DNA of 64,000 nt from Heterodera schachtii (GCA_023374025.1 SIJG01000006.1:1735102-1799101), one strand, 5' to 3'. Counted from the stretch's first letter, positions 48,340 through 60,890 are shown. A program made the numbers and translations. Notes: generated by a model not told the origin, from the letters alone.

Positions 48340-49620
48340 GGGAACGGGTCGTTTCGGCGCCGCCGAAGTTTTTTGGCTATTTTTCCTATCATTTCGATAG
48401 ACATCAAACACCAATTCCGTCAGACGCTCATTAATTTTTAATAATTTGCTTATCTCAAACGACTAAAAATTGCTACGGAAGCCAAGCTTATTGCACTTTA
48501 ATATTTTATTATAATCTTCCATCTTAGACATGTCGTCAAAGTTTTGATCTTTTTATGCAAATAGGGCATTTCAATGTGTGTTTATTCATCTTCTGTTCAA
48601 AGATTTTTTCCCTTAATTAGCGCTTGTCTTGAGGTGATTCCTCCCACAATTTGGGAATGTTAAAAATTAATTATCGCCATCGATTTACGCATTCGTTTTT
48701 TCTATTTTTGCCACCTTTGTTTCGCTATAAAAGCAAACTTTTAATCAACCATTCAAAGCAGTGAATTAGGGAGCATGGAATTTCAATAAGCTTGAAACAA
48801 CAGACTAACTAATTAATAATTGGCGGCTTCTTTGATGCTTTCAAATGAATCATATGATATCCGATAAGCGCCATTAATGAAAATGTGTTCAAAATTTCTT
48901 CCTCATTCATCTAATCCTTTTATTGTCATATTATATAATAGCATTCATCTAATCCTTTTATTGTCATATTATATAATAGCCATCTGAACTTTTATTGCTG
49001 TACTTTATACCTAAGTTCATTCCTCACACATTTTGGGGTCATTCTTGAAAATTTTAAATATTATTTACTATTTAACTTGTTAAAAGTTTTATTTTCATTA
49101 ATATGTCCTTCAATGTCAATTGCATCGTTGTGATCGGTGCTTGTCTGCTGCTCAAAGTCTAATATTTTAAATAAATTCAATACGGAGGTTTCAGGGTGGC
49201 TGATTCTGAGAATAAAATTTTTGGATTTTTGCTGCAAACAAAAAAACTTAACAAATTTGGGCCTAAATTACCATTTTACGTGGTTTAAGTCAATATTTTT
49301 TTAACTAATTGTAAGGCGTTTGAGCGCTGGTGGCGCCGGTAAGCGCAGCAGCGGAATTTTGGGATTTTTAATGCGAATTTTTATAGTCAGTACCTACCCC
49401 TACCCAGAACCAGAACTTTCTGACAAGTGAAAAATTCTTATAAATCAGAACATATGGAACCCCTGCTGATATTATCGCATGATCGTTTGGGGACAGAATA
49501 TGGTCTCAAATCGCAAAATTTTGTTATCTGAATTCCAATAGTTCTACATATCCCGGCCTGATGCCAATCCAGATCCCGATTTTTTCAAAAATCAGGGCTT
49601 TATAAATTAATTAATTATGC
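48340..49620. other. AT-rich interval, possible upstream exon
   Basis: Contains a 37-base tandem duplication at about 48905-48975 (cattcatctaatccttttattg word repeated). At 49093-49150 a short frame N-V-N-C-I-V-V-I-G-A-C-L-L-L-K could be an earlier exon of the receptor-like gene downstream, but splice sites are unclear. Otherwise no gene. Confidence 0.35.
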
Positions 49621-49628
49621 TAATTAAG

Positions 49629-50601
49629 TCTTGCCTCCTCAAACAATGCCATTTATCCAACTTTGCTGAACATTGTGCCGAACTACAAATAGTAAATGCA
49701 TTTTTTTAAACATAATTCCGCATTTGTTGATTATTAGCATGGCATCCGGACTGATCAGTCTTTTACAGTGTTTCAATTGGACTCAATTTGCCGTTGTGAT
49801 CCAAAGTGATCTTGGCAATGTGAGCGGAGGTGAAAAGTGAAATTTATTTTTACATATTTTATTTATTTATTTTTCTTTTTAAGGCTGTGATTATCTCGCC
49901 AAAGACATTGATGTTATTTTTTTAAAATTATTAATAAATATTTTTAATAAGCTGAAGACCTAAATGATTGGATAATTAAAAATAATACTTTTTGGCTTGA
50001 ACCCAAAATTAACATTCTTCAATCATCGTCATCATAACTAGGGCTTCAATTTTAGGTTATAAAAACAGCTAAAATTGTTAGTTTTTAGGTTCAAAAAAAA
50101 AAACCTAAAATAGTTGTTAAATACGAGAAATAGATGCTAGAAGCATTATTTGGGCGTGTAAAAATGTAAAATTTTATCCAAAGAGCAATAAAATTTAGCC
50201 AAATCAGTAGTGAAATTGAAATACATAATTTTAAAATCCAAAATCTTATCAAAAAATAAATAAATAAATTTAATTTGATCATGAAAACTAAATTTTTTTA
50301 AATTTGTTTTAAAAATTTATTTATTGTTTTTTTTTTTAGAATTCGTTAGCAACTTCGAATATCACTGTCAATTATAAAACGCGCATTTTCAATGTTCAGT
50401 CTTCGGACATGGACAGAATTACCAATTCACTGCAGCAACGGCCGCGAAGTAATTAATGCATGAACGTGTAATTAACAAACTAATTAGCCAATTTGAGTTA
50501 TTTTGCTTTGATGACAAAAAACAGTTGCGCACATTTGCGCTTAATTTGTTTGATGGCGGACTGAACACAAAGGTTTTCTTCTGTTCTTTGATGATGCATT
50601 T
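49629..50601 (+). CDS. ANF-receptor (receptor guanylate cyclase-like) domain exons, partial
   Basis: Four exons splice in phase: 49629-49691 (L-A-S-S-N-N-A-I-Y-P-T-L-L-N-I-V-P-N-Y-K), 49738-49829 (M-A-S-G-L-I-S-L-L-Q-C-F-N-W-T-Q-F-A-V-V), 49884-49912 (C-D-Y-L-A-K-D-I-D) and 50340-50448 (I-T-V-N-Y-K-T-R-I-F-N-V...D-M-D-R-I). A fifth, about 50488-50601, has E-L-F-C-F-D-D-K-K-Q-L-R-T-F-A-L-N-L-F-D-G-G-L-N, ending at GTAAGT. This matches the order of blocks in periplasmic-binding-like ligand domains of receptor guanylate cyclases (YPT...P; L..FNW..F.VV; D...; A...GL). The junction to the last exon is out of frame by one base, and no kinase or cyclase domain follows, so this is partial or decaying. 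Individual exons are too short for simple frame searches. Confidence 0.5.
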
Positions 50602-50604
50602 GTA

Positions 50605-52545
50605 AGTAGGACCTCATTTTTTAATGAATTTCTCTTTTTTTTTGTTGCGCTTACTGTATCAAATTACGTCAACAAAAGGCCCTTCACTTTCCCTCCGCCC
50701 TTTCCTTCTCCGTAATTATTAATTAATTAGTTGCAGTGAGTAATTAAAAGCCAAATATTACACTCATTAATTGAAACTCCTAATAAAAGCAGCGAATGTC
50801 AATAAAGTTTTTGAATTTCTAATTGGAAATCGATTGGTGGTGCAAAAAATGGTAATTTGTATGACATAATCGACCGATGAATAATGAAATGAATCCAAAA
50901 GTAAAGCCCCGCATAAAATGTGGGAAAATGTTTGCTTTGCTGACCAATAAATAACATTAATTTATTCGTCAAATTGGATGCTAAAATTAAAACCAAAATT
51001 AATTTATTCACGGGAGATCATAAGAAAAATGCCCAATTGGAATAATCAAAATCAATGGTAAAAAAGTAAGGCAGCATCTCCATTATCACAATCAGCGGCA
51101 GATTATCTGGCCATTCTTCGACCACCACCAAATCGCAAATGTTTTTATGCATTTTTGGTTACATTTTTAAAAAATCGAATTTCGTTTGTCTTCTTTTGGT
51201 TAAAAAAATCCGGGCCATACTGATATAATTGATATTTTAAAGTGAGTGACAGAGTGAAATCGAATCGAACCGAGCCAAGAAAACCGGGAAATTCAAGTTT
51301 TAATAAGGCAAAATCAAGAGTCACGACTTCGGCAACGACTGATCGTAATATTCGGCGCATTGACTGATAAATTGGAAAAGTATAGAAAATTGGAAAATCA
51401 GAAGGAAACCCAATGGAATTAATTGAGTTGGCAATTGAATGACAGTTTCATGTGGGCATCATGCCCATAGCCATGGGGAAAGTGGGTAAATCCCCCCCCC
51501 CCCCCCCCGAAATGAAAAATTAAAAATTTTGACGAAAAATGGGCAAGAGCGATTTTCTTAATAAATGCATTAATAAATTTCAAGTGATCAGCGTAATGTA
51601 TTGTTGTTGAGAAGTGATCGGTGCTATGAACTTATTTAATAGGAACATTTGTTTTTGTTTCTTCCTTAATCATTTGTGTAATTTTAAGTAGCAGTTCTTT
51701 GAAATATAGGTTTTTCTGTATACACATTTTAATTATTTAAAATAAATCCTTTTCTAAATTCAACCGAACAGATTTGGGTTCTGGTCGGTTTAACGCGCCC
51801 CATAAATGACCTTTTTTCCTTAGTTAGTCAATGACGGTATCAATCGAAAGCTTGAAGTCTCGAGATCTTATAAATGGAAGAAAAAAGCAAATACCTGGCA
51901 TTAAGAAAAAAATTACAATGAGAAAACATGAAATTCAAAGAATAATTTTTATCTATTGCTTTTAGCCGAAAATTTAGTTAAAAAAATTTCTATAGACTTC
52001 AAGCTTTCGATTGATACCAAAGAATATAGGCATTGACCAACTAAGAAAAAATTATGGCCGAAGAAACTGAGGATACATTCATGGAACGCCTAAAACCGAC
52101 TAGAACCAAGATTTTAAAGATTTTTTGAAAGCTATTTCTCTTACTAATTTAAAAAATGGTAACCTATAAATATGTTGTAGTACCTGCGAAAAAGAGCCAA
52201 TTGTTTATTTGTTTTCAGTTCATGCAGTTGAATAGGTTTTGTTGCATAAATTTTTTAATTTTGTTGAAATTCAATTTTTCGTTTTAGTTCGAATCCGAAT
52301 TCAGGGTTATAAATAAGCGAAAATACCTAGGTGTCGAAATCTGATTCTACGACCCCGAAAAATAAAGGCATCATGATTTGTTACTCCAAATCAATGGAAG
52401 ATACAATACTAATTGAACACATAATATTCCATTTATTGCTCCTCCTTTAATACACACATAAAAATAAATTAAATTATTTGACTGTTTATATACAATACAA
52501 TTGGGGCATGGCATTTATTTGAATTCAATATCACACTTTTGGCAC
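50605..52545. other. AT-rich interval without supported gene
   Basis: No exon series recognised on either strand. A C run lies at 51494-51508. 52260-52370 carries dispersed foldback words. The last 60 bases are the 3' flank of the gene ending at 52554. Confidence 0.4.
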
Positions 52546-52553
52546 TTCATTCT

Positions 52554-55500
52554 TTAACTACTGGGCTGATTATTATTCTCGGCCGCTTCCTCCGTCGTTG
52601 TCTCAGTCGTCGGCGGTGTGTCCACGCCGCTGTCATTGGCCACTTTGCGCTCCTCCTCCGCGGACACCGCCTGCTGTTGTTCCGCTTCCACAAGGGGGGC
52701 CACCTCGTCCAATTTGACCTGAATTAGGGCACAGTGTTTAGACGGGGAAAAAATTGCAATTTCTTAAAATTTTCGGCGAAAATAAAAAACATTAGTAAAA
52801 GGTGGGAAAATTAAGAAAAAATATTTTTTATTTTTTGAAAACATGTGTTAGTGTGAAAACAATTTTTCCAAAATTGTTAAAGGCGCCCCAAATGGCCATC
52901 CAATATGCCCACACGACCCCAATTCACCTGCGGAATGTCCGTCCCTTCCACCACAAAAGCCGCGTATTTCTCCGCCACCAAACGACGCAAACGGTCCAAC
53001 GCGGAGGCATTGCTGTAAATTTGACAAAATGCATGGATTTCCCATATTATTGGCCAAATTGTATCAAAAGTTGTTTTTTTTTGAAAATTCTCAGTTTGAA
53101 AATTTGTTGATTTTCGGGGGGGGGGGGGAGGAAACGTAGTGAATTTCAAATTAAAGGGAATGCCCTGTTTTTCACCTTCTCGCCACTTCGTCCTGCTCCC
53201 CTTGCTCAGTCCGCACATCGCTTTGCCCTCCTCCTCCTCTCTCTTTTGACTCCTTCTCTCCTTCCTCTTCCAACTCGTCTTCTTCTCCTTCTTCATCTTC
53301 CGTGTCCTCCTCGTCCTCCTTCTGTTGTTGCTGGTGCAGAAATTGCGACTCCAAGAACTGCAGAACCATCTCGAGCACGGCTGTGCCGGTCAACAGCGGG
53401 TCCAAGTCGCCCTGAACGCCGATGTAACGGGCGACACGGCCAGGCACCAGGAAGCCAAAGTCGCTGAACGATTGGTGCACAATGTCCCTGAAAAGCAAAC
53501 AAATGTTCAAATAAATATGAGCGAGCAATTCGGGGAATGCCAAAAAGAGTGAGTGAAATTCTTTGTTTTTACACGGACCAATTTGCAATAAACAGGGTAG
53601 CAAAAAATTAAAAATAACCGAAATTTTTTGTTTCTAAACAAGAAAATATGCATATTTTTTGCTTTTCCCACCGCTTCTCCCACCACTCACTTTATCGTGA
53701 ACATCATTCGGCTGTCCGTGTTGATGACATTCGGCTGTGCAGTTGCTGCTGTCGTTGCGGCGCCGTCCTGCGACTGTTGCTGCGGTGCCGTCGTTGTTGT
53801 CGTCTCCGTTGCTGTTTTGTCGTCATTGGTGGCAGTGGTCGCTTTCGCTAACAGTCGCTGCATTCGTCGCACATTGCGTGGCCATTGCCATTTGCTGGCG
53901 TTGAGCATGAGCACGGGCTAAAAAAATGGGGAAAGGCGATTAAAAAAAATTTCCAATGGCGCCTATCGGCACCCTTCCGCCGTTCCTCAAAATTCTTTTC
54001 CAAAAAAGCGCATTTCACACACCTGCACAGTCGCCGGATACATTCGTCGTTCCACCGGGTACAGCCAGGCGTCGAGCAGCACACAGGCGTTGAACAGCGA
54101 CGGATATTCGGCACATGCGGACAGCGACGAGGCGGCGCCAAAACTGTGGCCCATGCACACGCAGCGGTCCAACGCGAGACGATTCTGACAAAACGGGGAG
54201 GGAATTTTCTATTTTTTTACAAATTTTTCTAAAAAAATGAGCGAAATTTTTTTTTATTTCCCCCCATTTTCCACTCACTTTGAATTGTGCCCAATCGAAT
54301 GTTTGGCCGAGCAGAATTTGCTGTTGTCCAAATTGGCGGTCGTTGTTGTTGTCCGTCGTCACATTTTGCAGCAAATTGGCGTCCATTTCGGTTAAGACCC
54401 GTCGCATGTGCACCGTCTCAGCAACACGTCGTTTCACCTGTTTTTAGGGGAATTTGAAAATAAAAATTCCAAATAGAAATTTTTCTAAATCCTTGAAAAA
54501 TTTTCCCAGAGTGCCACATTTTAACCGGATTTTGCCCGCAATTTCAACCAATTTTCGACCTCCCCAACTCCGTTTCCCCCCTCCCACCTGATCAATGCGT
54601 GTCTCATACTCCGTCTCGTCATGCGGCAATATGCGCATTTCCATCGGCTTCTTCACATGCGTTGTCGTCGGCACGGGCGGCGGCGGTGTCGGCTGCGGCG
54701 GAGTGTTTTCAGCACCAGCGGTGACAACGGCTTAAAAAAATTTGAAAATTAAAAAAAAGTTTAAAGTATATATAAAACACGGACAGTCTCTGCTCAAATT
54801 TCGGTTTTTTGGAGATGTGGGGAAGCGGAGCAGGTCGTTTTCCCCCCAAAAATTTCAAAGTTAGAAATCTTTCAATGATTTTCAGTTTTATGATGAAATA
54901 TAAAAGTTGCATTTTACGGCTTTCCGTGGAAATCTGCTCTAATTCATACCCCAGCGAAATTTGAAAAGGAAAATTTTTCAATTTTTCCCCGATTGTCGGC
55001 CCCCACCGCTTCTCACCAATTGGCACCGGTCCGTTTTGCTGCTGCGGCGTCCCTTCAACGGCTGTTGGTAGCGGTGGCGAGGGCGGCGGTGTTGGTGTTA
55101 GCACCTGCTCAAGCGTATACGTCCAACAGCAGGAGCCGTCCCTGGAAAGCGGAGAGGGGGAGGAGGTATAGTTTGAATTTTCAAAATTTAAAAAGCCTGC
55201 ACCATGCCATGCCCGACTCACTCACCGGTGTTCCAACGCTGCCACTACGTAGCCGTGCGAGGCCAACGATGCGCACATAGTCGTGTAGACGAACCGACTG
55301 CCGCTGATGCCATGCGAGAAAATGACCAGTGGAAAGCGCTGCTCACCCGGCACGACCGGCGCATGCCAATGGACGGGCGATCGAAAAAAAAGACAAAAAA
55401 CATTTAAAAATGGAGATGACAAAAGTGATGGGGGGGGGGGGGGGTCCCTGACCGATGAAGCGGAAATAACGGGAAATTTTTTTGAAAAAAATGCAGTTAA

Positions 55501-56868
55501 AAAGCAAAATTTTTGAGGAAATTTTTCAAAATTCAGTTTAACCCGGCGATGGGAAAAAGACCCAAAATATGCAGCCGAAAAAACTCACTTTTTGTCGCCG
55601 ACGACCCAATCGAGGAAGAAGTTCATCTTGACCATGCTCATGCCCTGGTAATTTGCCAACCCAACCATGTACTCGGAGTCCGGGCGCCAACGCATGAACT
55701 GAAAAAGTGGGAGAATGGAACCGAGAAATGGGAGGGGAAAGAAGGGGGGGGGGGGGGGGGACGCACAAAATGGCACGCACACATAAATTGGCCAATGTCA
55801 ATAAAATCATCCAAGTTCGCCACAAAATCGTTTCCCAAAAAAAAAAACAAAAAAAATTTTTGTATTTGAGGGGGGGGGGGGGGGGGGAAACGATGCTATG
55901 GTGAATGGTTCGAGGACGAACATATCTCCACCCTCAAATTTGAATTTACATCGATCGCTTGAGGGGAGACATAGAACGAACTCCAAAATCACTTTTTCGG
56001 AGGTGGGACACAAGAATTATGCGACGGACAACGCAAAAGCGAAGAACATTCACTCAGCCCTCAAAAAAAAAAAAAACGCACCGCCGACGCTGTTGTGGCG
56101 GACGAAGTCGACGGATCCGCGAGGACGACGGACGAAGCGGCGGGGTAAAACAGTCGGGCGAACAGTCCAACGCCATCAGCAGAAGATGAGGAGGCAGCGG
56201 AAGGTTCGGAAAGCTGTGAAAAAAGGAGGGAGAAATAGAAAAAAACAATTTCACATCTTAAACTATGCGACGACGTAACGTCCAGCGATGTTTTGTTTCT
56301 CGGCGGTTTTTGGGTGCACCCATCGAAAATGACGCCCATTTATGACCAAGTCGAACCCCCAAACACTCGAACATCTTCCAAAAATCGACCACAATGTACA
56401 GAAAAATGGAGGAATTTTGCTCGGGCGGTGCCTGTCACCCCGACCCTTCAATTTCTTCAAAAAAGGGTTCAGAAACCATGATTCCGTTGTTTTTAAGACA
56501 ATCTGTAACAAATCCATTACACACACCCAACCCACCATAATGTCGGCACATCCAACTGCGTACTGTCCGTTGGCGAGCAGCGGCAACACATTGCCAACCG
56601 GTGGCGACGGTGACGGAGCCGCGGCGACTGGCGGAGGTTGCTGTGGCGGCGATGGAGTCGTGCCAACTGGCGGTGGTGGCGGTGATGGAGTCGTGCCAAC
56701 TGGCGGTGGTGGCGGTGATGGAGTCGAGCCATTCGGTGGAGTTGGCGGTGATGGAGTCGTGCAATTCGGTGGAGTTGGCGGTGATGGAGTCGTGCCATTC
56801 GGCGGTGGTGGCGGTGACGGCGATGGTGTCGTTTTGGATGGCAATAATCCCATAGCAAATAAAGACAT
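52554..56868 (-). CDS. PAF acetylhydrolase-like serine esterase, 12 exons, 702 aa
   Basis: Hydrolyses the acetyl group of platelet-activating factor and related oxidised phospholipids (family knowledge). Exons: 56868-56536, 56213-56082, 55698-55589, 55381-55226, 55141-55017, 54730-54588, 54437-54279, 54184-54023, 53917-53691, 53487-53176, 53012-52928, 52718-52554; 2,109 nt in frame. After a proline-rich N-terminus (repeated T-P-S-P-P) come [37 protein letters not shown], the nucleophile motif G-H-S-F-G (exon 8), L-L-D-A-W with the acid, and V-H-Q-S-F with the histidine (exon 10). This is the order in PLA2G7-type enzymes. It is longer than usual because of low-complexity insertions: Thr/Gln-rich in exon 9, Glu-rich in exon 10 and an acidic tail. 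The acceptor before exon 4 reads TTTTTTTTCG, not AG. No secretion signal is obvious. Confidence 0.8.
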
Positions 56869-56879
56869 GAAAAATTTAA

Positions 56880-58340
56880 ACGGAATAAATTATTGCCTCT
56901 ATCAGCAGAAATTGTGGTTTTTTGGTTGGTAGGAAAAGCCAACAAAATGATGGCCCAACCAATGAAAGTGTCAAAAGGTCGACTCACAAAAGCAAGGACT
57001 TTGTGGGGATTACTTATCCAATTCGGAAACAGTTTTAGAGCTTTTCATTGTTTTTTGTGAAAAGAAAAATTTGGCCGAGTTTACATATTATAGAGATAGA
57101 AGCAAAGGGTTTTCAAAGGGGGGAGAAATCAGAAAAAGCTTGGTCGACTTTTACAAAAGTTAATGACGGTTTTTTGTCTCGAAAAACTACGAGGATTCAG
57201 TTTTTCTACCGAAAAAGAGTACACAAGGGTAAAATATGTAAACAAATGAAAAAACAATGGATACAACAAAATGAAAATTAACCCCAAGAGACGACATATT
57301 TATAAGGTTTTTTTGGTTCAGAGGTGTGCACTATGAGTCAACTCCACTGTGCAGAGAAAAGCCTAGCACATACTATCTCGTCGTTGCTTTTTTTCTTTGT
57401 AATTTCTCTCACTTTGGCATACTATCTCTTTGTTTTAATTATGTAAAAATAAATTATTTTTTTTTCTGCTTGTTACATAAATCCACAACAAATTTTACAT
57501 ATAGGTAGTAAAGAAAAAAATTCTGAATTATTTATTTATTTTCTATCCAATTTTAAAGTTATGGGGTGATGAAATTTGCACTTCTTTTTCTCTCGTTTTG
57601 AGCTTTTGTTTTAGTTTAATTTGTGATAAATGATAATTAGGGTTATAAGTTGTATGATTTTGCATATTTTTTCTGCGCATATGCTATGAAGAAAGGGGCT
57701 CAAAAATAGCATTTCTGCATTAAAATTTTTTGATTTGGTGAAGGTTTTTAGTGCATATAAAAGCATATTTTGGGGGTTTTTGAGAATAAATGCATATTTG
57801 GCCATTTTTGCGTTTTTAGAGCATATTTCGGTCATTTTTAATAACTAGGACTAGGGCTATGTACATATACTTTTACATATCTCTTTTGCTATGAAGAAAG
57901 GAGCTGAAAAATAGCATTTATATGTTTTGATTTGGTGAAGGTTTAGTGCATTTGCATATTTTTTGCAGCCTAGGCTGAAGACAACTGTACACTAGAGACC
58001 GGAGATATGTAGGTCGGTGGGATCCCGAATCGGGATCCCGAATTTATTCGCTGGATCCCGATCCCGTCCATACTGTACTGTGTACTCCCTAGAATAGAAC
58101 CGAATTCCGTAATATTTAGGTGTTTGGTAATCCATTCCGCCGGCTATACACCCCCAGATTTTTGAAAATTCGGGAAAATTAAAAATCCTACTGTTACAAA
58201 ATTTTTGAGGAAAAACAGAGCTTGGCCTGGGCTTGGAAACGAGGATAGGGCCAACATAGAGTGCAGGCTTTTTTTCAAAATTTCGTAGTTTTCTATTTTT
58301 AAAACCTTATTCAAAGGAATTTCAAAAAAAAAAAAAAATT
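56880..58340. other. 5' flank and AT-rich interval
   Basis: A small plus-strand frame at 57048-57281 (Lys/Arg-rich, 77 codons) has no recognisable hom­ology or splice context and I do not support it as a gene. 57640-57960 holds tandem-like copies of 'gcatat...ctatgaagaaagg'. 58000-58070 has the 'gatcccgaatcgggatcccg' palindrome. No gene recognised. Confidence 0.35.
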
Positions 58341-58351
58341 AAAATATTTTG

Positions 58352-58420
58352 GGACGCAGTTGGCCCAGGACGCAGTTGGCCTGGGACGCAGTTGGCGGGA
58401 CGCAGTTGGCCCGTTCCGGT
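58352..58420. repeat. Solo end of the GACGCAGTTGGCC Mutator-like family
   Basis: Four GGACGCAGTTGGCC units followed by CGTTCCG, matching (inverted) the left end of the element at 47167-48327. No partner end is present. Confidence 0.6.
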
Positions 58421-58442
58421 TTTAAAATGTGCATATTTGGGG

Positions 58443-58917
58443 GTCCACTGCGTTTGGGCGCTCACGTTTGGGCGCTCACGTTTGGGCGCTCACGTTTGGG
58501 CGCGCTCGTTTGGGCGCCAGCATGTTTTTCCACTATAACTTTCTATAACTTTTTTCAATATCATCCAAATCCAACATTTTTAATATAATTCGAAAGCTTA
58601 ACATGTTTAGAAGCTTTTTCTAAGCTATGCTTCACGATTAGACAATTACCAAAAAAGTTATACACTGAAAATTATAAAAAGTCGAAATTTTTGAAGTTTT
58701 TTCTTAATAAAATTTTTTCCAGGCTTGAAAATCCTTTTGATTTTGGTAAGGCTAATAGAGCATGTTAAGAGCTTTCGAATGATACCAAGATTGTTGGATT
58801 TGGATGCCAAAGAAAAAAGCTATCGTGGAAAAACGAGCTGGCGCCCAAACGAGCGCGCCCAAACGTGAGCGCCCAAACGTGAGCGCCCAAACGCGCGCGC
58901 CCAAACGGGTGGGTCCC
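58443..58917. mobile_element. Mutator-like MITE, unit TTTGGGCGCTCACG
   Basis: A 475-bp element with arrays of a 14-bp unit (TTTGGGCGCTCACG, four to five copies at 58452-58525, complement at 58838-58905), ends GTCCACTGCGTTTGG and, reverse complemented, GGACCCACCCGTTTGG, and a 9-bp duplication TATTTGGGG (58434-58442, 58918-58926). The inner arms (ccactataactt / gctatcgtgg) are shared with 46222-47128, so these are one family with different terminal units. No coding sequence. Confidence 0.7.
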
Positions 58918-58929
58918 TATTTGGGGGAT

Positions 58930-60890
58930 AAAATTTTATTAAACAAATAAAGCAATATTTGTAGTCCAACATTGAGATAGCCTTAAACACGTTCATCGTT
59001 TCTGCAGTTTTGCCTTAATTCGAACTCCAATTTCCACCATTCAAACTTGTGTCAGAATTGAACGGTGTTCTGTCGGATTAAACGGAATTTGTTCACTTCA
59101 GAAGTTGATATTGGATTGAGACAAACTTGAACTAAAATTAATAAAACTGAAACATTAAATTAACGGGTGAAAACGGCACGACAAAACAACCTAGATTGAT
59201 CTTAATGCGGTAAAAAATACAGGGCAATGTAAAAGTGTGAGTTGTTTGCAAAAACAGTAACCATATGGTACTGTAGCGGAACAAAATAATATAAATGATA
59301 CAGTAGATGTCCAAAGAGCAAATTAGGACAAATACATTTAAAATTTTGGTACAATAGCTGAACATAAGAATTACAGATTTTTGATAAGGTAAAATTAGGC
59401 TATATGCTTCGATAAATTAGGACTTATTTTTAGGTGGCAACACTTTGCTGAAAATCGTTATTCTTTTGTGCCTGATGGATATGGCAAATTCTTGAAGCAA
59501 GTGAAATACAGTTCACATCTGAATAAGGTATACAGAATAAAGTATTAAATGAAATTTTTATATTAAAAAAAATTTTATTCATGATTTTAATCGGAAATAT
59601 GCAAATAATAATTTGAATTTGATACAATTAAATGGTTTCTATTAATCTGCTAAATTTAACCTTAATGTTTATAAAACAAAACAATCTTAGACTAAATTTA
59701 AAATATTACTTTATGCTAATTAAGAACAATGTTTTCACTACACCTACACCTGAAAAGCATGGATTTTCTGAATATTGAGGAATGTTGCCGAATTCATGAT
59801 TAACGTAAATGTCAAAGAAAATCACTACCATTTCCTATATTTCAACCGCTAGAATTTTTCAGATAATTTTTCGAAAAGAATGGATAATTTTGGCCAACTT
59901 TTTCTGGAATATTTGGAAGGATTTAACAATGAAAATCATAATTAAAGAGAACATGGCGCTCCCAAAAATGCCACCAGAGAATTTATAAATCTTATGAATT
60001 TTACAATTTAAAAAAAATGTTTAAAATGATAAATTTGGCAAGGTTTTTTACTTAACGGCGCTGGACTTAGGCCATCAAATCATTTTTTGTCTGGCCCTCT
60101 GATCCCGGTCACGGCAGGCTTCTAATGAAAAGAGTATTTGAAAGCCTAAACGGTACCAATTTATAGGGTGAAAATTATCGTCCGTGCCATGGCTTAATTC
60201 CATCAAAAAATTCTAATATTTTCCGTAATTCTCAAGTATTTAAAATTAATTATATTTAAGTTAATCTTGATTCTAAAAGAGTTCATAAAATTAAAAAATT
60301 ATTTTATGAGTGACAAAAATTATACTCTTTTTTGATTAAAAAAAAAGTCATTAAAATTTCATTAAAACGCAGTTTCGCTAACTGAACATGGCCAGACAAA
60401 TTTTGTTAAAAAATTTGTACTCTTACTGGGATTTAGTGACTAAATCAAATTTTACCAGCCTGGCAAGTTTGATCAACAACGGACACAAAGCATCGAAAGC
60501 GGTGTTCCCAAATGCACCGGTGAAATTTTGTTGGACTGCTTGAGATTCTTGTCCGGTTTCTCGAGCCTTGCTCTCATTTTTTTAAGACGTTGTGTCGAGA
60601 AGCCCTAATATTTTGAGTAATTTTTTTGCTAATTTTCAGGTGATTATACAATATATACATATATATATATATATATTTTAGATTTTTAAGAGCCTTTTTA
60701 AAGTTTTTCTTGAAAACGTTTTTTGTCGGGGAACAGCAGGCCTAAAAAAATGTCGCCGGTCTGTTGATCTTTAGTTTTTATGAACAGTTCCGAAAATTAC
60801 AAATTCACAACCTTTAGCATCACATAAATACACGTTTAAACATTCTTTTTATCGTTTTGTAATACAAAAAATACAATACATATATACAAT
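58930..60890. other. AT-rich interval without supported gene
   Basis: No exon chain, RNA gene or repeat boundary recognised on either strand; a (TA)n microsatellite lies at 60650-60675. Confidence 0.4.

Noticed and set aside
53172..53603. Frame opposite or extending exon 10 of the esterase
   Set aside because: The part beyond 53487 is intron sequence; only 53487-53176 is supported as exon.
56342..56932. Gly-rich plus-strand frames opposite the first exon of the esterase
   Set aside because: Complement of the Pro-rich repeat; the minus-strand frame continues into conserved esterase exons.
59138..59627. Short hydrophobic minus-strand frames
   Set aside because: AT-rich random frames (Phe/Ile/Tyr-rich) with no splice partners.
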